Assembly (NCBI RefSeq): GCF_013618475.1
Contig: NZ_JABJVN010000002.1
Span: 558,001-622,000, forward strand
DNA length: 64,000 nt
Direction: 5' to 3'
Origin: Saccharibacillus deserti
GTDB taxonomy: Bacteria > Bacillota > Bacilli > Paenibacillales > Paenibacillaceae
Within the stretch, counting starts at the first letter, position 1, and each line of letters begins with the position of its first letter. A program made the position numbers and the translations under genes. Shown here in pieces: positions 47,104 through 56,097 of the stretch. A model generated the notes under the pieces. That model ran no database searches. It was not told the origin of the DNA and saw only the letters and a list, made by a program, of their open reading frames with translations.

Positions 47104-48417
47104 TTGACTGTTCCTGTCCCTTCAAGAACGACCCGGGCCCGTGCCGCCCGCAAGCACAGGCGCCGGGGACTGCTCGTTGTGAATTTGACGCTGTTGATCC
47201 TGATCCTGTCGGGCGGGACGCTGCTCTATGCGCGGGAACAAGCCGCGGATGAAGGGCGTACCGCGTCCGCCCTGCGCGCCGCCGCAGCCCGCACGGAAGC
47301 GGTCGCGGCCGAAGCGGCCGGCGAATCCGCTCCGGGTACAGCGCCAAGCTTCGAAGAAGCGGATTCGGCCCCTTCGCATCCGGAACTGACCGCCGGGTCG
47401 GCGGTAGGCGCGGCGGTTCCGGCCGCCGGCGGACTCGCCGCGGCGGTCGCGGAGCCGACGGCAGGCGGAAGCAAGTCCGTCAGCTTGAACTTCGCCGGAG
47501 ATGTAATCTTCTCGGGCAAAGTGCAATCCCTGCTGGAGAAAAAAGGCTACGATTATCCGTACGTTTACGTGCGCGACCGGTTTAAGAACGACGATTTGAC
47601 GGTTATTAACCTTGAAACGCCGGTTACGGCATTGAACACCAAAAGCGCCGACAAAAGCTTCGTTTTCAAATCCCCGCCCAAGGCACTGGGCCCGCTCAAG
47701 AACGCGGGCGTCGATGTCGTCAATCTGGCGAACAATCATACGCTCGACCAGGGAATCCGCGGTCTGCTCGATACGATCGCCAACCTGGACAAAAAAGGCA
47801 TCGCCCATGTGGGAGCGGGCAGAGACGCTTCGGCCGCTTACGCTCCGGTCATTGTCGAGCGCAAAGGCATCAGGATTGCGATCGTCGGGGTCAGCCGCGT
47901 GCTGCCCGAGAGCGATTGGGCGGCCGGGACCGGACATGCCGGTGCGGCCAGCGCTTACGATCCGGAAGCCGCGGCGCGCGCCGTGAAAGCGGCCAAACGG
48001 AAGGCCGATGTGGTGGTGGCCGTCGTGCATTGGGGCAAAGAGCGGGTCGACAAACCGGATCCCAACCAGACGGTGCTGGCCCACCGGATGATCGATGCCG
48101 GAGCCGACCTGATTATCGGCGGCCATGCGCATGTGCTGCAGGGATTCGAGCAGTACAAAGGCAAGTGGATCGCTTACGGCACGGGCAACTTCATCTTTAC
48201 CCGCTCGGGCAATGCCAAGACCTGGGAGACCGGCGTCTTCCAGGCGGAATGCAAGAAGAACGGGGACTGTTCGCTTAAGCTTGTTCCTTACTGGGCCGAG
48301 CTCGGACAGCCCGTTCCCATGAAAAAAGCAGACGCCCAAAAGCTGCTGCGGCGGATCGACGAATTGTCCCCGGGCGTCCGGATCGGCGAAGACGGGCAGG
48401 TCCGTGCGCAGAAATAA
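47104..48417 (+). CDS. CapA-family metallophosphatase-fold protein
   Basis: 437 residues. A basic start is followed by one membrane anchor (about 23-43, LLVVNLTLLILILSGGTLLYA). Then comes an Ala/Gly-rich linker of about 85 residues and a CapA (PGA_cap) domain from about 133: LNFAGDVIFSGKV, NLETPVT, NLANNHTLDQG, VVHWGKE and GGHAHVLQG. The family handles poly-gamma-glutamate capsule or related polymers outside the cell. The TTG start is chosen because GGAAGGAG precedes it. An ATG 24 codons upstream overlaps a TATAAT-like promoter box and so is unlikely. Confidence 0.85.
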   Translation: MTVPVPSRTTRARAARKHRRRGLLVVNLTLLILILSGGTLLYAREQAADEGRTASALRAAAARTEAVAAEAAGESAPGTAPSFEEADSAPSHPELTAGSAVGAAVPAAGGLAAAVAEPTAGGSKSVSLNFAGDVIFSGKVQSLLEKKGYDYPYVYVRDRFKNDDLTVINLETPVTALNTKSADKSFVFKSPPKALGPLKNAGVDVVNLANNHTLDQGIRGLLDTIANLDKKGIAHVGAGRDASAAYAPVIVERKGIRIAIVGVSRVLPESDWAAGTGHAGAASAYDPEAAARAVKAAKRKADVVVAVVHWGKERVDKPDPNQTVLAHRMIDAGADLIIGGHAHVLQGFEQYKGKWIAYGTGNFIFTRSGNAKTWETGVFQAECKKNGDCSLKLVPYWAELGQPVPMKKADAQKLLRRIDELSPGVRIGEDGQVRAQK

Positions 48418-48444
48418 CGTCTGTTCGGATCGGGAGATGACACC

Positions 48445-49221
48445 ATGTTGGACAATCCTTGCGTGGCCCATCGGGGCTTCTCGGGAATAGCCCCTGAAAA
48501 TACGCTGGCCGCGATCCGGCTGGCGATGAAGATTCCCGAAGTACAGGGGATCGAGATCGACGTTCAGCTGTCGCGCGACGGCGTACCGGTCGTGATTCAC
48601 GATTTTACGCTCGGCCGCACAACGAACGGCAGCGGAACGGTCCGGGAACATACGTTAAGCGAACTGAAGCGTCTGGATGCCGGAAGATGGAAAGCGAGAG
48701 CGTTTGCCGGAGAGCGGATTCCGACACTCGACGAAGTGCTGGAAGAAGTCCGGGGCCGCCTCCGCGTCAATATCGAACTCAAGACGAACAAACAAACCTA
48801 TGCCGGACTGGCTTCGGCTGCGGTGGAAGCGGTCAGGCGGTGCGGGATGGAAGAGCGGGTGTACTTCACCTCGTTCGAACCGGGGGCGCTGATCGAGGCG
48901 CGGCAGGCCGCCCCTTATATCCGGCGCGGGCTGATCGTCGACACGCGTTCGGCGGATCTGGATCGGCGGCTGGACGAATACGGCTGCACCCTGCTGTCGA
49001 TCAAGCACGGCAGGGTCGATCCGGTCTTCGTCCGTTCCACTCTGGAAAGCGGGATCGGGATAATGGTCTGGACCGTGGACCGGATCCGCCGCATGCGCGA
49101 ATTGGCTTCCATGCATCCGGAGCTGATGATCTGCACGAACCGGCCCGACCGCTGGCTGCTGGCGCGCAGGCTGCCGCTTCTGAACAGGCCGAATACCCGG
49201 CGCCGCTGGCTGGGATTTTGA
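48445..49221 (+). CDS. Glycerophosphodiester phosphodiesterase
   Basis: 258 residues with the complete catalytic set: VAHRGFSGIAPENTLAAI at the N-terminus, EIDVQLSRDGVPVVIHD near 45, and NIELKT near 110. The late VWTVD and ICTNRPD close the TIM barrel. No signal peptide, so it acts in the cytoplasm on glycerophosphodiesters and yields glycerol 3-phosphate. It lies 27 bases after the CapA gene. Confidence 0.93.
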   Translation: MLDNPCVAHRGFSGIAPENTLAAIRLAMKIPEVQGIEIDVQLSRDGVPVVIHDFTLGRTTNGSGTVREHTLSELKRLDAGRWKARAFAGERIPTLDEVLEEVRGRLRVNIELKTNKQTYAGLASAAVEAVRRCGMEERVYFTSFEPGALIEARQAAPYIRRGLIVDTRSADLDRRLDEYGCTLLSIKHGRVDPVFVRSTLESGIGIMVWTVDRIRRMRELASMHPELMICTNRPDRWLLARRLPLLNRPNTRRRWLGF

Positions 49222-49267
49222 AGAAACGTTCCGCTCGACTATACTAACGAGAAGGTGGGCCTTGTCC

Positions 49268-49888
49268 ATGATCGCTGTAACGAACGTATATTGTGTAGGA
49301 CGCAACTACAAGAAGCATGCCGAAGAGCTGGGCAACGACGTACCGACCGAACCGATGATTTTCCTCAAGCCGTCCCATGCCGTCTGCGCGATGGACGACG
49401 AAGTGGTCGAACTGCCGCGGGATCGCGGCGAGATTCATTACGAGGCGGAACTGGTGCTGCGGATCGGCCGCGCGTACACGCCGGGCATCCGGGTCGAAGA
49501 GATTGCGGCTTCGATCGCGCTCGGCATCGACTTCACGCTGCGCGATGTGCAGTCCAAGATCAAAGCCAAAGGCCATCCGTGGACAGCCGCCAAAGGCTTC
49601 CGCAATTCCGCTCCGCTGACCGGCGAGATCGAATTCCCGGAAATGGGCATGCTGGAAGAAGCCTGGTTCTCGCTGCGCAAGAACGGCGAGACCGTGCAGC
49701 GGGGCAGTATCCGCAATATGATCTTCGATCTGCAGACCCTGATCGATTATATCGGCGAGCATTACGGTCTCGGAGAAGGAGACCTGATCTATACCGGCAC
49801 TCCGGAAGGGGTCGGCCCTGCCGTGCCCGGCGACGTGCTGGAATTGTATTGGAACGAAGAAAAATGGGGCGGCTGCACCGTCGGATAG
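49268..49888 (+). CDS. Fumarylacetoacetate hydrolase-family protein
   Basis: 206 residues. The family pattern is clear: YCVGRNYKKHAEELGND at the N-terminus, the metal ligands in HYEAELVLRIG, then FTLRDVQSKIKAKGHPWTAAKGF and TGTPEGVGP. Small FAH-family proteins include acylpyruvases and oxaloacetate decarboxylases (B. subtilis YisK), so the exact reaction is open. AAGGTGGG precedes this ATG; a TTG two codons upstream is also open. The TAG stop codon lies within the left end of the inverted-repeat element, which may have supplied it. Confidence 0.9.
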   Translation: MIAVTNVYCVGRNYKKHAEELGNDVPTEPMIFLKPSHAVCAMDDEVVELPRDRGEIHYEAELVLRIGRAYTPGIRVEEIAASIALGIDFTLRDVQSKIKAKGHPWTAAKGFRNSAPLTGEIEFPEMGMLEEAWFSLRKNGETVQRGSIRNMIFDLQTLIDYIGEHYGLGEGDLIYTGTPEGVGPAVPGDVLELYWNEEKWGGCTVG

Positions 49889-50031
49889 TACCTTGTCAAC
49901 ACTAAAGGTAGGTTTACGCTCCCCTGAGATTTCGTACCTGAAGCGTGTACGAAGTCTCCAACGGAATCGCACCTAAAGCGTGTGCATTTCAGGAAAACGT
50001 AAACCCATGATTAAGAGTTGAAAGGGTACTA
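49886..50031. repeat. 146-bp element with terminal inverted repeats and two tandem hairpins
   Basis: The ends TAGTACC and GGGTACTA begin imperfect inverted repeats of about 42 bases, with the best-kept cores at AGGTTTACG (left) and CGTAAACCC (right). Between them lie two hairpins in direct repeat. Hairpin 1 (49928-49956) has a 10-base-pair stem and the loop CTGAAGCGT. Hairpin 2 (49963-49990) has a stem with one bulge and the loop CTAAAGCGT. Near the loop GTAC/GTAC in the first is GCAC/GTGC in the second, a compensatory change. It is either a small non-autonomous mobile element or a structured RNA. Confidence 0.7.
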
Positions 50032-50068
50032 GACGGATGCCGCCTGCGTCGGGGAGGCGTATCATCAA

Positions 50069-50890
50069 GTGGATTGGATCATCGGAGCGGCCGGCGCCTG
50101 TCTGGTGGCGGGGGCGGCTTATGCCAAGCGTTCCCTGTCGGCTTCCGGGGCGATCGCGGCCCTTATTATGGGTACGGTATATTACGGAGCGGGCGACCTG
50201 TTCTGGTTCGGGCTGCTGCTGCTCTTCTTCGTTACTTCAAGCGCCCTGTCCAAAGTCAAACAGGCGGAGAAGCGTCAGGCGGAGCAGATGTACGAAAAAT
50301 CGGGCCGGCGCGACGCGGTGCAGGTGCTGGCCAACGGCGGCATCGGCATGCTGCTGTGCCTGGCTAATTATATCTGGCCTGCGCCGGTCTGGTTCGGTCT
50401 GTTCGTCGGCGTGATGGCGACGGTAACGGCCGATACCTGGGCGACGGAATGGGGCAGTCTCAGCCGCAGGCCGCCGCGTTCGATCGTGACGGGCAAGCCG
50501 CTTCCGGCGGGAACGTCGGGCGGCGTATCGCTGCGCGGGAGCTTGGCGGCGATCGTCGGCGCGGGCATGATCGGCACAGCCGGATCGGTGCTGCTGCTCT
50601 GGATGGACAACGGTCCGGATTGGCCGCTGTGGGCCTGGATTCCGGCGGGAGCGATTGCGGGTACCTTCGGCGCTTTTGTCGATTCGTATCTGGGCGCCAC
50701 CGTGCAGGTCATGTACCGCTGCCCGTCCTGCGGCAAGAGCGTGGAGAGCCGCATCCACTGCGGAACGTCCACCGTTCGCTACCGCGGCTGGCCGCTGATG
50801 AATAACGATGCGGTTAATCTGCTGTCTTCGGCGGCCGGCGGAGCGCTTGCGCTTGCCGTGATGATTCTGGCGGGGAGGTGGTTCGGATGA
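50069..50890 (+). CDS. DUF92-family membrane protein
   Basis: 273 residues with about six membrane segments. The conserved stretch VMATVTADTWATEWGSLSRRPPRSI, then TSGGVSLRGSLAA, identifies the DUF92 family (TIGR00297). Plant members include VTE6, which phosphorylates phytyl phosphate; bacterial roles are unknown. A CPSCGKSVESRIHCG stretch may bind zinc. The start is GTG with GGGAGG 11 bases upstream. The gene overlaps the next by four bases (ATGA). Confidence 0.88.
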   Translation: MDWIIGAAGACLVAGAAYAKRSLSASGAIAALIMGTVYYGAGDLFWFGLLLLFFVTSSALSKVKQAEKRQAEQMYEKSGRRDAVQVLANGGIGMLLCLANYIWPAPVWFGLFVGVMATVTADTWATEWGSLSRRPPRSIVTGKPLPAGTSGGVSLRGSLAAIVGAGMIGTAGSVLLLWMDNGPDWPLWAWIPAGAIAGTFGAFVDSYLGATVQVMYRCPSCGKSVESRIHCGTSTVRYRGWPLMNNDAVNLLSSAAGGALALAVMILAGRWFG

Positions 50891-51462
50891 GCGGAGCGCA
50901 GCGCGAGAAGCACGAAGTGATTTTGGATTCGGCTTTCGAGATTTTCGGTCAAAAAGGCTTCTACGAAACCAAAATTTCGGATATCACCGAACATGCCGGA
51001 ATCGCCAAAGGCACCATGTATCTGTATTTCAAAAGCAAAGAAGAACTGTTTATCGCCGTGACCAAACGGGACTGGGAGAAGTTCCTGCGCGATCTGCAGT
51101 TCCGGATCAAGCAGGCGGACGGCCTGATGCCCAAGCTGCAGCAGGTCGCCGAACATCATCTGGAATATTATTATGAGCGCAAAGCGCACGGCAAGCTGTT
51201 TTTTCATGCGCCCAATAACGATCCCGAGTTGATGCGTCTGATGCACGGTTTTCTGACCCGGTATATGGCGGCGGTCAAGGAAGTGCTGGAAGAAGCGGGC
51301 ATGCCCGATCCGGACTTCTATGCCAAAGCGTTTATCGGGATGCTCGACCGTCTCAAAATGGACATTTTGTTCGAAAGCGAGTTCACGCGAGAAAAACTGC
51401 AGCAGCGGGTGGACCAGACCGTTCGGCTGTTCCTGCAGGGCAGCGAACGAGAATTGAGTTGA
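50887..51462 (+). CDS. TetR/AcrR-family transcriptional regulator
   Basis: 191 residues. The N-terminal helix-turn-helix is at about 8-55 (REKHEVILDSAFEIFGQKGF, then HAGIAKGTMYLYFKSKEELF). The helical ligand domain resembles B. subtilis FadR-type and YxaF-type proteins, but no effector can be named. It is translationally coupled to the DUF92 gene through an ATGA overlap, with GGGGAGG 8 bases upstream. It may control that gene or the ABC-F gene that follows. Confidence 0.9.
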   Translation: MSGAQREKHEVILDSAFEIFGQKGFYETKISDITEHAGIAKGTMYLYFKSKEELFIAVTKRDWEKFLRDLQFRIKQADGLMPKLQQVAEHHLEYYYERKAHGKLFFHAPNNDPELMRLMHGFLTRYMAAVKEVLEEAGMPDPDFYAKAFIGMLDRLKMDILFESEFTREKLQQRVDQTVRLFLQGSERELS

Positions 51463-51543
51463 AAAGACGTCCGGGCTTCCGCGGACTGCGGGAGTCCGTT
51501 TTTGGATAAAGCAATAGGATCGACGAAAGGGGAACAACCGGCA

Positions 51544-53508
51544 ATGAATATCATGACCGTTGAACAGGTATCGAAAAGTTACGGGGAAAAGGTGCTGTTC
51601 GACGAAGCTTCGTTCGGTATGGAAGATCAGGACAAGATCGGATTGGTCGGCGTCAACGGCACGGGCAAATCGACGTTTCTCAAGATTATCGCGGGACTCG
51701 AACAGCCGGATTCCGGCCAGGTCGTCAAGAGCGGCGGCGTCCGCGTCCGCTACCTCGCCCAGAACCCGGATTTCGATCCGGAACTGACCGTTCTGCAGCA
51801 GCTGCTGCACGGCGAAGGCGAAGAACTGGCGGCGGCGCGCGCGTACAGCGAAGCGACTTTGCTGTTCGATACGGACCCCAATTCCGAGAAATTCCAGCAG
51901 CTGCTGATGGATGCGGGCCAGGAACTGGATCGTCTGAACGCCTGGAGCCTCGAAAGCGAAGCCAAGAGCGTGCTGTCGAAGCTTGGACTCGATATTTTTG
52001 ACGCCAAAATGGGGACGCTCTCGGGCGGGCAGCGCAAACGGGTAGCTCTTGCAGCCGCTCTCGTGCAGCCGTCCGAACTGCTGATCCTCGACGAGCCGAC
52101 CAACCATATCGACTCCGAATCGGTGGCCTGGCTCGAGACCTATCTCAAAAAGCGCCGCGGCGCCCTGCTTATGGTGACCCACGATCGCTACTTCCTGGAT
52201 CGGGTCGCCGACGTGATGCTGGAGCTGGATTACGGCAAAATGTACCGCTACACCGCGAACTATTCCCGTTTCCTGGAACTCAAAGCGGAACGCGAAGAAC
52301 GCGAATCCGCAACCGAAGACAAGCGCCGCAACCTGCTGCGCAAAGAGCTGGCCTGGATCCGCCGCGGCGCCAAAGCCCGTTCGACCAAGCAGAAAGCACG
52401 GATCGACCGCTTCGAACAGCTGCAGGACGACAAGCCGCAGCAGAAGAGCGACAATCTGGAAATGGCGAGCATGTCTACTCGATTGGGGCGCAAAGTGCTC
52501 GAGATCGACCATATCAGCAAAACGCTGGCCGGACGTCTGCTGATCGACGATCTGCATTATATGACCGTGCCCGGCGACCGGATCGGCATCGTCGGTCCGA
52601 ACGGACGCGGCAAGTCGACCCTGCTGAATCTGATCGCGGGCGATCTGGAACCGGACAGCGGCCAGATCGACCAAGGCTCGACCGTGCGGATCGGCTACTT
52701 CCGCCAGGAACCGGCCGAGATGGACCCAAGCATGCGGGCGATCGACTATATCAAGGAAGGCGCCGAGACCGTCAAGACGGACGAAGGCAGCGTAACCGCG
52801 TCGCAGATGCTGGAGCGCTTCCTGTTCACGCCGACTGCCCAGTGGACGCCGATCGGCAAACTGTCCGGCGGCGAACGCCGCCGTCTGTACCTGCTGCGCA
52901 TCTTGATCACGGCGCCGAACGTCCTGCTGCTGGACGAGCCGACCAATGACCTGGATATCCAGACGCTGACCGTGCTTGAAGATTATCTCGACGATTTCCC
53001 GGGCGTCATGATCACCGTCTCCCATGATCGCTACTTCCTGGATCGGGTCTGCGACAAACTGTTCGCCTTCGAAGGCGGCGGCAAAGTCGCGATCCACGCC
53101 GGCAATTACAGCGAATACATGGAACGTACCGGCGGCAGTTCGCTGCAGGACGGCATGTCCGCAGGCGGCAAAGGCGGCCTTGCCACCTCGGCCGATATGA
53201 GCGCCGTCAAAGCGCCGGCGCCTGCCGCGGCGGCTCCCGCAGAACCGGCTGCTGCCGCTTCGGGGAAAAAGGTTAAGTTCACCTACGGCGAGCAGCGCGA
53301 ATACGACGGCATCGACGCTTCGATCGAAGCCGCCGAGCAGAAGATCGCCGACCTCGCCGCAGAGATGGAACGCTCCGCCAGCGACTCGGCAAAGCTGCAG
53401 GAATTGATGCAGCAGCACGCCGCTGCGGAAACCGAGCTTGAAGGACTGATGGAACGCTGGGCTTACCTGAACGAGCTGGCTGAGCAGATTGCGAAGCAGG
53501 GGAAGTAA
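51544..53508 (+). CDS. ABC-F family ATPase, Uup/YfmR-like
   Basis: 654 residues, two ABC modules and no membrane part. Walker A motifs are GVNGTGKST near 40 and GPNGRGKST near 352. Signatures are LSGGQRKRVALA and LSGGERRRLYLL; Walker B regions are LILDEPTNHID and LLLDEPTNDLD. The inter-domain linker is basic (KELAWIRRGAKARSTKQKAR). An Ala/Pro-rich spacer and a C-terminal coiled coil (about 590-654) match Uup/YfmR. Such proteins bind the ribosomal E site; B. subtilis YfmR relieves stalls in parallel with EF-P. AGGGGA precedes the start. Confidence 0.92.
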   Translation: MNIMTVEQVSKSYGEKVLFDEASFGMEDQDKIGLVGVNGTGKSTFLKIIAGLEQPDSGQVVKSGGVRVRYLAQNPDFDPELTVLQQLLHGEGEELAAARAYSEATLLFDTDPNSEKFQQLLMDAGQELDRLNAWSLESEAKSVLSKLGLDIFDAKMGTLSGGQRKRVALAAALVQPSELLILDEPTNHIDSESVAWLETYLKKRRGALLMVTHDRYFLDRVADVMLELDYGKMYRYTANYSRFLELKAEREERESATEDKRRNLLRKELAWIRRGAKARSTKQKARIDRFEQLQDDKPQQKSDNLEMASMSTRLGRKVLEIDHISKTLAGRLLIDDLHYMTVPGDRIGIVGPNGRGKSTLLNLIAGDLEPDSGQIDQGSTVRIGYFRQEPAEMDPSMRAIDYIKEGAETVKTDEGSVTASQMLERFLFTPTAQWTPIGKLSGGERRRLYLLRILITAPNVLLLDEPTNDLDIQTLTVLEDYLDDFPGVMITVSHDRYFLDRVCDKLFAFEGGGKVAIHAGNYSEYMERTGGSSLQDGMSAGGKGGLATSADMSAVKAPAPAAAAPAEPAAAASGKKVKFTYGEQREYDGIDASIEAAEQKIADLAAEMERSASDSAKLQELMQQHAAAETELEGLMERWAYLNELAEQIAKQGK

Positions 53509-53565
53509 GGGCTGAGTGTGACGGATCGATAGGTCGTTTGGGCAGACGGGTAGGAGCGGAAGGAT

Positions 53566-53603
53566 TAAGGCCTTTAGATGGGTATCCATCTAAAGGCCTT
53601 TTT
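53566..53603 (+). terminator. Terminator after the ABC-F gene
   Basis: The perfect stem AAGGCCTTTAGATGG / CCATCTAAAGGCCTT has a short loop and T run. Confidence 0.92.
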
Positions 53604-53636
53604 TGATATGGAAATGTGTATACCTTCTTCCATATC
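53604..53636. repeat. Inverted repeat at the edge of the AT-rich segment
   Basis: GATATGGAA and TTCCATATC form a perfect 9-base inverted repeat just after the ABC-F terminator and before the AT-rich stretch. Confidence 0.6.
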
Positions 53637-53679
53637 GATGATAAAATGGGGGATCAAGCGACTGAGCTTGGAAGATTAA

Positions 53680-53895
53680 AATAGTCCGGGAATATTCGTA
53701 GGGGATATTGGTTATAGGAAGTACGGAAATAAGATATTAGCTGAAATCACTGCAAAATCAATATTTCGAGAAAGTTATTACCTGGAGATAAACCCAGAAA
53801 TAATAAAAATTTTATCTAACATTCAGTGGTTTAGTAAATGTGGAATAAAAGATTATGAGAGTAATAACATTATATATACTAATAGAAGAAATTGA
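53680..53895 (+). pseudogene. AT-rich coding remnant without a start
   Basis: A 71-codon open frame ends in TGA but has no start codon; it follows a TAA. The product contains GDIGYRKYGNKILAEITAKS and later WFSKCGIKDYESNNIIYT. The last part faintly resembles the end of a GNAT acetyltransferase, which I cannot confirm. Codon use is dominated by A and T third positions, unlike the GC-rich genes on either side. It is probably the 3' remnant of a transferred gene. Confidence 0.5.
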
Positions 53896-53995
53896 GCGTA
53901 ACGAACAGAAGCGAGGCTGCGTTTACCTTTTAAGCAAAGAAGCCTTCCATGAAGCCCTACCTATTCGCTGCTGAACGTAAAAAGGAGGTCCATCC

Positions 53996-54739
53996 ATGTC
54001 CAACCATATGACAGCAATCGGCTTCAACGTGCAGTCCGCGGAAGATTTCGAACAGGTGGCCGAGTATGCGTACGAGACGGGCGAGAGCATCGAAACGGCG
54101 CGGGGGATTTACCTGCTGGCGCAGGCCGGCTCGGGTATCGAAATATGGCTGCAAATGAATACGGAGAATCAGGTGATCGGGCTCAATCCGCATTACTTCG
54201 GTTCCTCCCGCTTCAAGGTCAAACTCACGGATGAAATCATCCGCAGCGAAGGCAGCGAATTGGATGGGACTTTTCATGTCTGGGCGGAATTCGATGGGGA
54301 AACGGAGGAGTCGGACTCATATCCGTTTGTATTCGAGATGCCGAACCGGGCCGTGTACCGAGACGTACAGCTGCCCCGGAGCGTGACCATTCAGTTGACC
54401 GCTTTTGCCCACGAACTCAGCGTATTTGACAGTGAGGAACAATTCCATGAGTCCCAGCAGCACGAGGAAGTGAAGTTTGCGGCGGAAGCGTTTATTCCTA
54501 CCGGGTTATTCGTCGAGGAAGGCGAACCGGGTTCGATGGCGATGTTTACGGGTCAAGTGCAGCAGAGTGCCTGGATCACGAACGAATATACCGGAAAATC
54601 GTTTCATTGGGCGCTGGTGAGAACGTTGGGCGGCGAGATCGATGTGGTGGCAGATCGGGAGACGTTGGACGAAGAGATCCCGGTAGGCGGAATCGTCTCC
54701 GGTACTTTCTGGCTAAGCGCCAAAATCATCGAAGAATAA
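53996..54739 (+). CDS. Conserved-looking cytoplasmic protein of unknown function
   Basis: 247 residues, acidic, no signal peptide or membrane segment. Mostly beta-type composition, with AEFDGETEESDSYPFVFEM and a late FHWALVRTLGGEIDVVADRE. I do not recognise a family or motif. AAAGGAGG precedes the ATG, so translation is well supported. It opens a run of four to five small genes of unknown role that follows the AT-rich remnant. Confidence 0.78.
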   Translation: MSNHMTAIGFNVQSAEDFEQVAEYAYETGESIETARGIYLLAQAGSGIEIWLQMNTENQVIGLNPHYFGSSRFKVKLTDEIIRSEGSELDGTFHVWAEFDGETEESDSYPFVFEMPNRAVYRDVQLPRSVTIQLTAFAHELSVFDSEEQFHESQQHEEVKFAAEAFIPTGLFVEEGEPGSMAMFTGQVQQSAWITNEYTGKSFHWALVRTLGGEIDVVADRETLDEEIPVGGIVSGTFWLSAKIIEE

Positions 54740-54796
54740 GCGGGCACAACGATCGGCGGCAAATCCTCCGTATCCACAAGGAAGTAGGAACTTACG

Positions 54797-55093
54797 ATGA
54801 AAACACTGTACAGGCCCGTCGGGCTTACCGAAATGCAGTTGATTCTGGATCGGGATCTTAAAGGATTTCCGCCGCGCCTGCCGGATCAACCCATCTTCTA
54901 CCCGGTGCTGAACAAGCCGTATGCGGACCGGATCGCCAGGGAGTGGAACACGCAGGACCGCTTCTCCGGATTTATCGGGTTCGTGACGGAATTCCACGTG
55001 AACAGTCCGTTTATCGATCGGTATGAAGAGAAGATCGTAGGAGCGAGGGAGCACGCGGAGCTGTGGATTCCGTCCGGCGAGTTGGAAGAGTGA
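54797..55093 (+). CDS. Small conserved protein of unknown function
   Basis: 98 residues. The stretch LYRPVGLTEMQLILD, then FPPRLPDQPIFYPVLNKPYA and GFIGFVTEFHV, is a pattern I have met in short Bacillus and Paenibacillus proteins, some carrying the doubtful label ADP-ribosylation/crystallin J1. No catalytic residues can be named. It has AGGAA upstream and lies 57 bases after the preceding gene. Confidence 0.72.
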   Translation: MKTLYRPVGLTEMQLILDRDLKGFPPRLPDQPIFYPVLNKPYADRIAREWNTQDRFSGFIGFVTEFHVNSPFIDRYEEKIVGAREHAELWIPSGELEE

Positions 55094-55145
55094 TCGGTAC
55101 GGCTCCCATTCTTAACCCAAATCTATCCCGGGAAAAGAGGCCCTC

Positions 55146-55334
55146 ATGAAACGGAGTAACATGATCCTTAATCTGGTTCTATCTTTTCTGACAGGACTGC
55201 TGGCCTACTATCTCGTTGCACGGACGATCACGGCAGCTGCCATACTGGTTTGCTTGGGAGCAGTAGGTATCTTGGCGCTGGGATACCTGGTTGTTTATTT
55301 GTTTGTGAAAAGATCCAGACCCAAGACGAAGTAA
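55146..55334 (+). CDS. Small two-segment membrane protein
   Basis: 62 residues with two hydrophobic segments (about 6-25 and 30-53) and basic ends (MKRSN and KRSRPKTK). No family recognised. AGAGG lies 5 bases before the ATG. A strong terminator follows, so it closes the transcript that starts near 53.9 kb. Confidence 0.65.
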   Translation: MKRSNMILNLVLSFLTGLLAYYLVARTITAAAILVCLGAVGILALGYLVVYLFVKRSRPKTK

Positions 55335-55362
55335 CGCGAATCGGATCTTCGCCGAATCCAAC

Positions 55363-55398
55363 AAAAGCTCCGGTCCTACAAGGCTCCGGAGCTTTTTT
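55363..55398 (+). terminator. Terminator after the small membrane protein
   Basis: AAAGCTCCGG pairs with CCGGAGCTTT around a 12-base loop, followed by T. Confidence 0.88.
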
Positions 55399-55533
55399 TA
55401 CAAACCAATCTCAAACGATCTTTCTCTAACAAATCGGCAATTCCACCGATTTCCTTACAGCTCAATCCGCAGCGTTCCCGGCATCGGCCAACAAGATCCT
55501 GTCCCACTATCCGAACAGCAAGGAGGAATGATC

Positions 55534-56097
55534 ATGACCGTCGAATCCGAGAATGGATATCCGCATATTAATGCCGCTGCAAGAACGGTACACATTGGCG
55601 GATTAACCCGCTCGCAGCTCAGACAGAGTTTGCAGACGGCCGGTGTTGCCCTGAATGCTTATGCGGAAGAACTGTTCGCAGACGAACGTTTCACGACTTC
55701 CGATCAGCCTCATACCGTCGAGACGGTCGAACTCACAGTCGGTGAGCTGGGATTCATGGACGGAGCAGCGGCAGGCGAGCTTTTCAAGCAGGCGAACGCA
55801 CTCGGTCTTGCGGCGTGTCCGCTGGAACTGGCTCCGCATCTGCGGCTGCAGTACACCGATCAGCCGGAAGGAAGTGCGAAGCGTTCCGTGCAGCATGAGG
55901 CGCCGCACGCTTCGATCACGGTAGCATCGGAACCGCTGAGTGACCGCGACGATTTCCCCAAAGGCTTTTACCTGCGAAATATCGACGGCGTATTGTGGCT
56001 GCGCGGCTATCGGGCCGATGCGGTTCATGTGTGGAATGCGTGGGACCGGTTTGTTTTTGCGAGAAAGACAGAATGGCAGAGAAATCGTCATGAGTAA
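55534..56097 (+). CDS. Protein of unknown function
   Basis: 187 residues, soluble. The first half (INAAARTVHIGGLTRSQLRQSL, VELTVGELGFMDGA) and the end (GFYLRNIDGVLWLRGYRADA) look like a compact domain, and some bacterial proteins with a similar C-terminus carry the label helicase without support. No motif is visible. AAGGAGGA supports this ATG over one two codons earlier. It overlaps the following gene by eight bases. Confidence 0.75.
   Translation: MTVESENGYPHINAAARTVHIGGLTRSQLRQSLQTAGVALNAYAEELFADERFTTSDQPHTVETVELTVGELGFMDGAAAGELFKQANALGLAACPLELAPHLRLQYTDQPEGSAKRSVQHEAPHASITVASEPLSDRDDFPKGFYLRNIDGVLWLRGYRADAVHVWNAWDRFVFARKTEWQRNRHE

Noticed and set aside
50779-53589. A 936-codon open frame opposite the ABC-F and TetR genes
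   Set aside because: It is a shadow of two genes with clear motifs and it runs through a terminator.
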